Assembly (NCBI GenBank): GCA_036023115.1
Contig: JAYKKT010000088.1
Span: forward strand, 496,001 to 560,000
Origin: Brasenia schreberi
Taxonomy: Eukaryota > Streptophyta > Magnoliopsida > Nymphaeales > Cabombaceae
Direction of reading: 5' to 3'
DNA: 64,000 nucleotides
The number at the start of each line of letters is the position of its first letter. Position 1 is the first letter of the stretch. The position numbers and the translations under genes are program-made. The notes beneath the pieces were generated by a model that was not told the DNA's origin, did not search any database, and was given only the letters and a program-made list of their open reading frames with translations. This document shows, in pieces, positions 57,001 to 64,000 of the stretch.

Positions 57001-60000
57001 TAAACGATATTCTCTCATTTTATCCTAAATTGGTGTCACTCCTAATTTGTTTCTAATAACCTCATTATGTATACATTCTTTTCTTGTATGACCACTCATC
57101 CATCTCAACATCTTGATTTCTGTCACACACATCTTTTGTACATGTTGATGGTTAACTGCGCAACACTTAAAACCATAAAACATGGTAGGTCTAATTGTTG
57201 CTCTATAATATTTACCTTTTAATTTTAATGGTATCTTCTTGTCACAAAGAATACTTGATTCCTCTCCATTTTAACCAACCAACATTAATTCTATGATTAA
57301 CATGTCCATCAATTCTTCCATCACTCTGCAAAATTGACCCTAGGTATTTAAAACTTTCCTTTTGGGGGATGCAATGTGTGCCAATTTTAATTTCTCTGTC
57401 CTCTGAAGTAACCAAATGATGAAACCTACATTCCATATATTCTGCCTTTGTTCTACTAAGTCGGAGGCCTTTGCTTTCTAATGTTTCTCTCCACAATTCC
57501 AATTTTCTATTAACTTTTTCCTTAGACTCTTCCACTAACACAATGTCATCTGCAAATAACATACACCAAGGCACTTCATCTTGAATAGGTTTTGTTAACT
57601 CATCAATCACCATTATAATTAAGTATAGACTTAAAGTTGATCCTTGATGTAACCCAATATTAACTTCACATAAGTGTGTCATTCCTTCATGAGTCCTCAC
57701 ACATGTTTTTGCACCCTCGTACATGTCTCTTATAAGGTTAATGTATGTTAATGGGATATCCCTTTTTTACAAGGTTTCCAAAGAACCTCCCTCGACACCC
57801 TATCGTAAGTTTTTTCTAGATCAATAAATATCATGTGAAGGTCTTTTTTTTTTTTGCTCTAAAATGTTCCATAAGGCGTCTCAAAACGTGAATCGCTTCA
57901 ACAATATTCTTCCTCACATGAATCCAAATTGGTTCTGTGTTGTACTTGATACTTGTCTTAATCTACGTTCGATAATTCTTTCCCACAATTTCATAGTATG
58001 GCTCATTAACTTGATACCTCGATAATTCACACAATTGTGAATGTCTCCTTTGTTCTTATATATGGGTATAAGTGTACTCGCTCTTCGTTCCTTGGGCATC
58101 TTTTGGTTTCTCCATATTTCATTAAATAGTCTTGTGAGCCAAGTGATTCCTCTTTCTCCTAGTATTTTCCAAACTTCCATAGGAATATTGTCGGGTCCTA
58201 CCGATTTACCACCCTTCATATGTTTAAGAGCCTCTTGAACTTCATTCTTTTTAATACGTCGGTAGAAATTGTGGTTTATATACTTTTTTGATTTGGCTCT
58301 CCTAAGCTAATACTAACATCTTTATTTTCATTAAAAAGCTTATAAAAATAGTTTTTCCATCTATTTCTTATATCATCATTTTCCACTAGAATTTTTTCAT
58401 CCTCATCTTTGATGCATGTAAGAAAATTAAGATCTTTAGTTTTCTTATCTCTAGCCCTAGCTATCCTAAAAATATCTCTTTCACCCTTTTTTGAGTTGAG
58501 TTTTTTATATAAATCCTCTCAAATTTTAGCTTTTGCTTCACTGACAGCCTTTTTCGCTTCCTTCTTTGTTTTCTTATAAGCCTCTAAAGTTTCACTAGTT
58601 TTCTTAGCATAATTTAATTTGTAACATGCCCTCTTTGTCTTGATTTTATTTTGCACTATTTCACTCCGCCACCAAGCTTCTTTTTGTGCCGGTACACCTC
58701 CCTTAGATTCACCTAACACATTTTTTGCCAATTTCCTAATATGTATAAGCATATTGTTCCACATATCACAAGGTATACCAACATAATTCCAAGCATCTTT
58801 TTAAATAAATTTGAAAATTGTTTTTTTGGTGATACTCTCTGTGATTCAATTAATGAAGACATTAGCATCATGGTCACCATCTTCATATTTGATAAATTTC
58901 AGCCAGTTTTTTCTCTTAAGATATTTTCTTAAGTTAAATTTCATAAAAAAGAACTCCAAAAATTTTCTAATTCCTTAAATTGATAAAAGAATTAAGAAAC
59001 AATGGTTTATAAAACCACTTTTCTTCAGAAATTTTAAAGCAAGGTTTGTAAATTCAAAGGAATGAAAATAATAAAGTGATGTTAAAATGAGAAATAATGA
59101 ACATATATTGAAAATATTCTGAAAATATTGTAATAATTTCCCAATAAGACATGTAATGTTTATGATGAGGGTGTAAATTTTTTGCTTTAATGGGATCCTG
59201 TAGTCAAATATGTAAAATAAATGATTAAATTAAAAACACTTCATGCATATCTTCTCCTTGCTTGTAGATCTCTTTGCACTTATAGCTAAGTAATTAATAG
59301 TGTGCTATAGCGGCCACTATAACGTTTTAGCGAACCCAAGAATGCAATAGCTTGCATGGTTTAGCGGATAACCTGCTTGGGCACTATTAGCAGCGTGAAC
59401 ATTGTTATAGCGGTCTGCTATAACTATGTTAGCGTACGTTGGGTCCCGACCCAAACTAAATATAACCTAATAGTCTCTCGTGTGTGCCCCTCTCTCTTTC
59501 GCCTATGCTCCTGCTCTCTCTGTCACCACACGCATGTCGATGGCCACCACCACCTCCGTTGCCCTCTGCCTTCCTCTAACGCGAGTATTCTCACTCTTCC
59601 TTTTTCTTTTCTCTCTCCATCTCCGTTTCTTTTTCTGTCTTTCTCTTATCTCTTCCGCATATCATCGATCTCTGTTGTTCCCCTTTGTCATTGTGTTTTT
59701 CTCTCCTAGAAACCGACAACATATTCTTTTGATGTTGCGGTCAGTGTTATCCGTATCGCACCGTATCGTACGATACGGTGCGATACGTATCGTATCGTGG
59801 GAAGCCACGATACGATACTGTATCGTACGATACGGCCCGTATCGCCCGTATCGTACGATACGGGCGATACACCCAAAAATTTTTTTTTTTCAAAATTTTT
59901 TTTTTCAAATTTTTTTTTTCAAAAAAATTTTTTTTTTCAAATTTTTTTTGCATGTTTCTGCCCTCTCTTTCCCTCTCTTCACTTCCCTTAAAGGCATCCT

Positions 60001-63000
60001 CCAATATGCTTATAATTTGGGTTTATAATTTCATTTATTTAATAAAAATAATGTATAAAAAATTTTTTATGACAAAATCATTTCCCTTTCTGTTACAACT
60101 TTTAGGTATATTTTTGCTAACAGTTTCTAATTTCATAAGATCGTAAACAATTAAAAACATTTAATTCTCTCGGTTCATTGAGTAGGGATTTCACAACTTC
60201 ACTATTTTAAGGTTCACGTTACATGACTTCCATTGAGTTGAACATGATCAATGTGTGTGAGGCTTAACTCAGTCTGTGAAGTGAGAAATGAAGCTCATGC
60301 ATTAGTTAAAAAGCTAGTCTCCAATAAGAGAAAAAGGGGACATTATCAAGTAATAATATAACATCATTAAGGTGTCATAGACTCAATAATCAAAGAAATG
60401 GAGCTCTTTGTTTTGCTCACATATGAAAATTAGCAAATATGACTACATGTACAAAGATAGCAGTTTGTTAATTTTGATATATTACATGAGTGAATTATGG
60501 AAGATAACGAAGAAAATGCACTCCTAAGTCCTAACTGAAGAAGACATTGCATGAATTAATTTAAGTACAACAACATCATCAAGGAGAAGATGAAGATTAT
60601 TTAGTTAATGATCCTGATACAAATTTACAATATGTAAAATATAAATGTATTTCATTTTTTGATTCAAAATATATAATTTTGGATGCAATTGTTCAATATT
60701 AAATGTTCAATTTGTGCTAAACTTTGCATTATATGAATTTAAAGCAATTACCAGATTTTTTCAAAATTTTCCAGAATTTTCTTGATTTTTTTCGGATTTT
60801 TACTAATTTTATTGATTTTTAAAATAATTTTTATAGTTTTTTAATATTAAAGTACGATACGATACGATACGATACGCCCGTATCGTGGAGCCCAGCGATA
60901 CGCGATACGATACGCGTCGGACAACACTGGTTGCGGTTACTTATTCAATAACAATGAAATGTTCTCCATTAGTCTAGGTACATACATTAGAAGTAACCCT
61001 GGTGTTTTTTGCGGGTAAGTATAATTCGTTTCATTGTTCAAATTAGATTGGAGTCATGGACCATAGTCACCATACTTAAGTATATAAGTATAATATATAT
61101 TAGTTTCTTTTAATTCTTTTGCCTACCTCTTATAATAATTTGGTTACATTTATGTTTTTGTTTTTTAATGTTAGTTTAACAATTCAATATGCATATGCCA
61201 CATGAAATTTATTGTTTGTCTTAGAATTTGTTTGCCGACCCCGTCTAGTATGAGAAAAGGCTTAGTTGTTGGTGTTGTCTTCTTAGAATTTGTTTATTTA
61301 GTTTGATTCATATTTATGAAAGAAGTGTTTATGTGTTTCTTGATATTTCTTAGAAATTAGAGAATCTATTATATATATATATAATATTTTTTAATGATAA
61401 ATAAAAGTGTACCGCTAAATCCGCTATATCCTCGCTCCTGCGATATCAGGATCAACCGCTAACAACGTGCTAATTGCTATCGATAACATAGACTTGTAGC
61501 TCAAAGTATTGGTAAAACAATATTTACCACAACTTGCAGGAAGGGCATCCTTGATTTGCTTGTTCAGTTATATGGAATAAACCAAAAAATAACTTCCATG
61601 ACATGTTCAGAAAAACAAATGATTTTCACTGGACAAGCAAGCAGTGGGAAAGTTAAGAGTCTATGCTATAAAGAGCATAGTCCTTTTATCAGTCTATAAG
61701 TTGATTTTGAATTTATTCTATGGAGCAGCTTTGATTTGGTGGTAAGGTAGTGTGTTCTCAATTCTAAACTTTAAATAGTATTGAAAGGATAAGCCACCAC
61801 ATTCCTTTCGTTCAGGTTAAACTGTTAAAAGTTGCTAATGTTTGTCAAGAATCAAGATCAATGTTGAGCTTTTCTTTTGAGACAAAAGACTAATGATAAA
61901 CTAGGAGCTATTTTTTCCCTTTAATTTTCCCTTACATCAAACTAACCTAACTGCAACAGTTACAGCTGATTACATAATTGAAATTTGAAAGTACTAAGTT
62001 TTAGCTTTACCTGCAATGTACTGTCAAAAAGAATAAATTGACCAGTCAACACAGTGCCAGCAGCACTGTAAGCAGTTAAGCCCACTTTTTCGCTCCTTGT
62101 TATGCTATGGTCTGCTGTTACCTCAGAGATCCAGTATAGAAGTGAAACTTGGTAATTGCGCACGACATATGGCAACAGTCACCAACAATATAACGTTTAC
62201 TAAGTGAACTATCCCCTGAGATTGGTGCTGAACTTGAGCAAATTCTATGCGTGCCTCTATAATATAAGGGAACTCCCCAGCAATATGGCTTTCACCATGC
62301 AAGTTATACCTTGACGTGGATGCTGAACTTGGCTAGAACTTATGCATGGTATCTTTAAAATAAATTGATGCAAAGGCTTTAATATGGTGTGTATCTAGCA
62401 AGAAGTGGGGCCAGTCATAGCTAGAGTTGCAGATACGTGAGGTGAAGCCAGTGAATCTTATTATCTCTTGTTCTTTCTATATCTTTCACTTATGAACTTG
62501 GAGAATGGGAGTTTTCATGAGGGTATGTCCCCAATAAAAGTTGTCTCTTTAAATAGTTCTTTCATCTAAAAAAAGACAGAAAATCAAGCATTAGTCCCAT
62601 ACCTGGCAAAATGTGGAGTCAAGGCCTTTCCATGAGTTACAAAGAGGTGGGATTCCTTTGCATTCATCTTATAATTGCGTACTCTACATAGTGGTTCAAC
62701 TTCTTAGTGATGATTCAATATATTACAGAGATTAGCTTTCTACTCGTATCTCTGTTTATCATGGTCATGGTGATGATACCTGATCAGAGTTTCTCTGATT
62801 GCGTATATTTACATTTGCTGATTTGCTCTCTGTTATTATCTGGTAATTGCTTTTATTTGTGTCGCTTTGTTTATCTCTAGGTTAACCTAACCAACAAAGG
62901 AATATATTTTGTGGTTTTGTGTTCAGGCACTCTACTGCTTATGGTCCATCTGTGGTTTCATATAGTTCCCTTTTTTAAGATATGAAATGCTCATCTGAAG

Positions 63001-63149
63001 TATCTTCTTAATGTATTCTCTTGAACCTATATATCAATATTGAGATGAATAGTTTTTCATCGTGATGGTAGGTTGTCTTGGAAGGCAAATGGTTGGAAGG
63101 ATTTATGGCGTTGGTGGCAATTGGTGCAACGAATGTCGGCTCGATTAAG
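32266..63149 (+). CDS. PSD1: Mitochondrial phosphatidylserine decarboxylase 1, 3' end beyond window, 10 exons seen
   Basis: Exons: 32266-32410, 32813-32901, 41847-41900, 42042-42107, 43539-43599, 43888-43997, 44098-44354, 44540-44646, 46217-46284, 63072-63149. All junctions are GT-AG and in phase, giving about 345 codons. The Arg-rich presequence is followed by a membrane segment in [20 protein letters not shown] with HARRLY after it. Then come [40 protein letters not shown], the SPVDG box with the Asp of the autoprocessing triad, [27 protein letters not shown] with both catalytic-region His, [11 protein letters not shown], and [18 protein letters not shown]. The enzyme converts phosphatidylserine to phosphatidylethanolamine at the mitochondrial inner membrane. 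The GST self-cleavage site that makes the pyruvoyl group would lie downstream, outside the window. Intron 2 (8945 bp) and intron 9 (16787 bp) are filled with nested transposons. Odd point: the usually invariant Asp of PGDYHR is Tyr here. Confidence 0.95.
35035..35869 (+). mobile_element. 5'-truncated RTE LINE inserted in the old RTE
   Basis: It starts inside the RT domain (GATGAAGTACCTTGGTGTATG) and ends TCTAGTATGGGAAAAGGCTTAG(TTG)n. TAACTATTTTAA at 35023-35034 and 35870-35881 is the TSD; the right copy continues the host RTE (AAATATCCCATTC). It encodes a decayed C-terminal part ([20 protein letters not shown] in frame 35131-35493; [14 protein letters not shown] in 35499-35681). Confidence 0.88.
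36008..39083 (-). mobile_element. Young, near-full-length RTE LINE
   Basis: It begins at the left with about ten AAC units and then the complement of TAGTATGGGAAAAGGCTTAG. It runs through the complete endonuclease and RT coding region into the 5' leader (CCGAATGTAGTGAATC), ending near 39083, about 200 bp short of the family 5' end. No clear TSD was found; the old RTE seems to have lost about 35 bp at the site. It is almost identical to the copy at 52497-54603. Confidence 0.9.
36054..38977 (-). pseudogene. RTE LINE endonuclease/reverse transcriptase, one stop and one frameshift
   Basis: Three frames cover the polyprotein. 37988-38977 is an AP-type endonuclease: [80 protein letters not shown]. 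37356-38057 is a coiled, basic linker and RT start with [18 protein letters not shown]. 36054-37277 is RT with [47 protein letters not shown], the catalytic [14 protein letters not shown], and the C-terminal [14 protein letters not shown] and [14 protein letters not shown] segments. It needs only two defects explained: a TGA after KNQKMPEE at about 37355 and a 10-nt deletion at about 38035. The endonuclease-plus-RT order without RNase H defines the RTE clade. Confidence 0.92.
39629..40917 (-). mobile_element. hAT family 2 deletion derivative (1.3 kb)
   Basis: The terminal inverted repeats are CAATGTTGTAAAAA and TTTTTACAACATTG, with an 8-bp TSD ATCCTAAT (39621-39628) and ATCATAAT (40918-40925). 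The inserted site is a homologous spot of the old RTE (TTGATATCCTAAT...CCTCTTTAC), so the ends are exact. Subterminal CGATACG-type repeats are dense, as in the first hAT family, but the TIRs differ. It carries one remnant exon only. Confidence 0.9.
40078..40341 (-). pseudogene. BED-finger fragment of hAT transposase with acidic tail
   Basis: The frame contains [20 protein letters not shown] followed by AGTKKD, a recognisable BED zinc-finger core (C..C.....GGI.R.K.HLAGT) in which the second Cys of the CxxC pair is Tyr. It is followed by an Asp/Glu/Gly-rich stretch encoded by (ATC/CAT)n repeats. The remaining transposase is missing, so the element depends on enzyme supplied elsewhere. Confidence 0.7.
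40942..41154 (-). mobile_element. Mini-RTE (213 bp) with 15-bp TSD inside the old RTE
   Basis: It starts at the left with ACAACAACTACAACTAAGCC, the complement of the LINE 3' end. It passes through the complement of the LINE 5' block (ATCCGGGCTTGGGACC, then TGATCCCTTACATGGG) and stops. CCTCTTTACTCACAT (40927-40941) and CCTCTTTACTCATAT (41155-41169) are the TSD, 14 of 15. No coding sequence. Confidence 0.9.
44870..45240 (-). mobile_element. Decayed RTE 3' fragment in PSD1 intron 8
   Basis: TACTAGATGGGGTTGGCTACACAAATTC, followed by TAGATCATTCTTGATTATTTCCTTCCAACACTTTTGTGATC, matches the complement of the RTE C-terminal coding and 3' UTR. An internal 37-bp duplication (TTTCTCACACCTTACA.GGGCTTCCTTTGGT) occurs twice at about 45020-45100. 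Its own (CAA)n tail is lost. Confidence 0.75.
45309..45346 (+). mobile_element. Micro-insertion: only the last ~38 bp of an RTE LINE
   Basis: ATGGGAAAAGGCTTAG(TTG)n is flanked by TATTGTAAGCACAAGT at 45293-45308 and 45347-45362, a perfect 16-bp TSD. The insert is nothing but the LINE 3' terminus, so reverse transcription stopped almost at once. Confidence 0.9.
46368..46748 (-). repeat. Left LTR of copia element (3' LTR in element orientation)
   Basis: 381 bp. In element orientation it begins TGTTAATATGTAATAGGG. The other terminus has TTTAAATAG in place of TGTAAATAT, so the canonical terminal CA is damaged. It differs from the right LTR by scattered substitutions and a small indel. Confidence 0.92.
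48017..51364 (-). mobile_element. hAT transposon copy 2 (BED/DUF659 type), 3.35 kb, inside copia RT
   Basis: It starts CAGTGTTGTCTGACGCG and ends CGGACAACACTG. The perfect 8-bp TSD ATTCTAGC lies at 48009-48016 and 51365-51372, exactly within the copia RT frame. Subterminal regions are packed with CGTATC/GATACG units, densest at 48030-48090 and 51235-51360. It is related to hAT copy 1 over the full length but better preserved. It carries a transposase on the minus strand. Confidence 0.95.
48342..50836 (-). pseudogene. hAT transposase, BED finger + DUF659 + hAT_C, with at least two stops
   Basis: The start MAGRGGRD at 50836 is favoured over the upstream ATG at 50863 because hAT copy 1 aligns from there. 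The BED zinc finger is [19 protein letters not shown] followed by AGTR. Then come an acidic/Ser-Arg linker, DUF659 ([34 protein letters not shown], a [18 protein letters not shown] box) in 48932-50047, and the hAT dimerisation part with CERNWSVF (about 48810-48840). The acidic C-terminus ([18 protein letters not shown]) is in 48342-48632. Introns correspond to those in copy 1. Defects are a TAA near 50062 (after TLR, where copy 1 reads GAG) and a TAA directly after NWSVF, where copy 1 has GAA. Either would stop the protein. It would bind and cut its own element in the nucleus. Confidence 0.9.
52497..54603 (-). mobile_element. Young 5'-truncated RTE LINE inside copia integrase
   Basis: TTTTGATCATGTTACAAAA lies at 52478-52496 and 54604-54622, a perfect 19-bp TSD. 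The 3' (CAA)n tail is at the left and truncation is at the linker N-terminal to RT. Frame 52730-53791 holds RT with LFADDIVLV; 53846-54603 holds the upstream linker and RT start. The same TGA after KNQKMPEE as in the copy at 36008 separates them. The upstream frame runs without a stop into the copia integrase frame, giving one chimeric open frame 53846-54895. Confidence 0.95.
56373..56384 (-). other. Copia primer-binding site
   Basis: TGGTATCAGAGC on the minus strand, immediately inside the 5' LTR; complementary to the 3' end of initiator methionine tRNA in most plant copia elements. Confidence 0.9.
56385..56757 (-). repeat. Right LTR of copia element (5' LTR in element orientation)
   Basis: 373 bp with intact TG...CA termini, directly followed in element orientation by the primer-binding site at 56373-56384. 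Confidence 0.93.
56758..58800 (-). mobile_element. 5'-truncated RTE LINE adjoining the copia right LTR
   Basis: It starts ACAACTACAACTAAGCC directly at the LTR border and ends near CCAAGCATCT (58800). RT pieces are in 57242-57724 ([24 protein letters not shown]) and 57914-58219 ([30 protein letters not shown]). It keeps CGA (Arg) where the two younger copies have TGA. Frameshifts near 57000, 57770 and 58300 disable it. Copia probably inserted into its CAA tail: left of copia, TACTACTACAAGAAC could be the other tail part. Confidence 0.88.
58801..59741. other. PSD1 intron 9 sequence, no gene recognised
   Basis: AT-rich, then from about 59300 a TAGCGG/CTATAACG-rich stretch that may be the left end of another TIR element, then a pyrimidine-rich CTCTCT segment (59480-59710). 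The open frames here are composition artefacts. Confidence 0.35.
59752..59870. repeat. Palindromic GATACG/CGTATC array at the hAT left end
   Basis: Two perfect palindromes: 36 bp at 59752-59787 centred on TCGTACGA, and 32 bp at 59839-59870 with the same TCGTACGA core. Between them lies an inverted pair of CGATACGTATCGTATCG-like blocks around GGGAAGCC. GATACG or its complement occurs more than ten times in 120 bp. Likely transposase-binding subterminal repeats. Confidence 0.9.
59874..59950. repeat. Tandem poly-T/CAAA repeat
   Basis: Five units of CAAA(T)n with T runs of 8-12 follow directly after the palindromic array. Low complexity; the Phe/Lys-rich frames across it are artefacts. Confidence 0.9.
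61234..61280 (+). mobile_element. Micro-insertion: last ~47 bp of an RTE LINE
   Basis: GCCGACCCCGTCTAGTATGAG, then AAAAGGCTTAG(TTG)n, is flanked by TCTTAGAATTTGTTT (61219-61233 and 61281-61295), a perfect 15-bp TSD. Second case in the window of an insert made only of the LINE 3' end. Confidence 0.88.
61491..63071. other. PSD1 intron 9, 3' part, no gene recognised
   Basis: AT-rich intron sequence without recognised repeats. It ends in a weak acceptor GATGGTAG before exon 10. Confidence 0.45.
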
Positions 63150-64000
63150 GTTTATTTCTATTATTTCTTCATTTCATGTATGTTGTTTCTTGCTCCGAAA
63201 AAACTTTAAAGATAAGCTTTTGAGGACAAGGTATCGTCTTGCTGGGTCTGTCTGTATGATAATTGTAGCTTTTCCTATTATTGTTGGTTAAAATAAATTT
63301 GATACAAAGCATCTGCTGCATTAGGGTGTCTCCTAACTCTGTCCAGCTTCTACTGGTCAGCTGTCTGTTGGCTTGTAGACGTCACATTGTACAGTACAAT
63401 GATTTTGTGCTTTCCACCTTTTTTTTGTGTGCGTCAATGGCAATTTGAGAGATGGTTGTACGTCTGGCTGGACCAAAACAGCCTTGTACAACAAAAGCCT
63501 ATTAGAGTGTGACAATCTGGAGGTCTAACACTGACCAGCTAGCAACATAACTGGACCATTGCCTGTTTTTTGATTGGCTCAGGTTCTTGTGAGGCTTGGG
63601 TCAAATGGGTGGCGATGCATATGGCCATCTGGAAGTACTAGTGGCTGATTGGGTACTTTGAATCTTATTTGCCATGACTGACTTTGCTCAGGTTTCAATA
63701 TCAGCCTATGTGTCATGCATTCTTCTTAAGCCTGTAAATGACTGATTGAAAGTTTAGGTGTCTTTCATATGGATATCCTCCATCTTATCGTAATTTGGTT
63801 GCCTTCTTACTAGTTTAAGAGCCGAGTACCTTTCCTTTTGCTGTGGACTGCATTCGGTTCAAGATTAAGCACGAAATAGTAGCGTGAAAAGAAAGAAAAG
63901 GAGGAAAGGATGGAAAAGAAAATAGATAAGAGGAAGCTTATGGAAGAGCTAATATATTTCTCTTCTATGGCAGCCTGGTTGTTGAATGGGATAGTTTGAA
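63150..64000. other. PSD1 intron 10, incomplete
   Basis: Starts with the donor GTTTATTT. No coding sequence matching the remaining PSD C-terminus (GST motif region) is seen before the window ends, so this intron is at least 851 bp. Confidence 0.5.

Larger units (their letters stand above)
59742..60929 (+). mobile_element. hAT deletion derivative (1.19 kb) with perfect 8-bp TSD
   Basis: It starts CAGTGTTATCCG and ends CGGACAACACTG. GTTGCGGT flanks both sides (59734-59741, 60930-60937). The 3' part (about 60480-60720) matches the last transposase exon and 3' UTR of hAT copy 1 (GAAGATAACGAAGAAAATGC; GGAGAAGATGAAGATTATTTAG), and the rest of the gene is missing. The left subterminal region contains long perfect palindromes of GATACG units. 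Confidence 0.95.
59301..61490. mobile_element. Possible outer TIR element enclosing the third hAT
   Basis: The left TAGTGTGCTATAGCGG...ATAACGTTTTAGCG and the complement of the right end, TATGTTATCGATAGC...CACGTTGTTAGCG, are imperfectly alike over about 34 nt. The interior has further TAGCGG/CCGCTA motifs (59350-59440, 61410-61460). The flanks show no convincing TSD, and the exact termini are uncertain. The hAT derivative (59742-60929) and the LINE micro-insertion (61234-61280) would be nested in it. Confidence 0.35.

Noticed and set aside
59480..60146. Several overlapping frames rich in Phe, Ser and Arg-Tyr
   Set aside because: They come from CT-rich sequence, GATACG repeats and poly-T blocks in a hAT end and change character at the transposon border.

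Overview
This is plant nuclear DNA, from an angiosperm with a moderately TE-rich genome. The host genes are typical land-plant genes with GT-AG introns. The rest is AT-rich and carries RTE-clade LINEs, BED/DUF659 hAT transposons, Ty1/copia and Ty3/gypsy elements, and tRNA- and 5S-derived relics. The species cannot be named from the sequence. Gene-sized introns filled with nested transposons fit a medium or large genome, and I see no bacterial, phage or CRISPR content.

Host genes: (1) on the minus strand at 856-1208, a well-preserved exon resembling plant mitochondrial ribosomal protein bS18m, with a phase-compatible candidate first exon at 7637-7778. Its 3' part lies left of the window. (2) On the plus strand at 8698-14253, a complete gene for cytosolic ribosomal protein eL15 (204 aa, 4 exons). 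Its first exon carries only ATG+G, and its first intron is 4 kb long and transposon-loaded. (3) On the plus strand at 18964-22024, a complete PLAC8/cell-number-regulator protein of the CNR6 type (237 aa, 4 exons). (4) On the plus strand from 32266 past the window end, ten exons of mitochondrial phosphatidylserine decarboxylase PSD1. Intron 2 is 8.9 kb and intron 9 is 16.8 kb, both built from nested transposons. The exons holding the autocatalytic GST region lie beyond 64000.

Transposon layout: one RTE LINE family dominates. Its marks are a 3' end reading TAGTATGGGAAAAGGCTTAG followed by (TTG)n, and 12-19 bp target-site duplications (TSDs). It is present as near-full copies (24707-31969, 36008-39083, and the shell 33320-41614), 5'-truncated or internally deleted copies, 38-47 bp insertions of the 3' end alone, and a short non-autonomous form that joins the LINE 5' and 3' ends (486-759, 9238-9414, 40942-41154, probably 17528-17662). 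A second system is a hAT family with CAGTGTTRTC ends, 8-bp TSDs and dense GATACG/CGTATC subterminal arrays: two defective long copies (2327-5531, 48017-51364), one deletion derivative (59742-60929), and a related element with different ends (39629-40917). A copia element (46368-56757) in PSD1 intron 9 was interrupted by one hAT and one RTE. A gypsy element (27159-31074) sits inside the RTE just upstream of PSD1.

The insertion order can be read from the TSDs. In PSD1 intron 2, an old RTE with a 14-bp TSD received another RTE, a young RTE, a hAT derivative and a mini-RTE. The two youngest RTE copies share the same in-frame stop, so they came from one already defective source.
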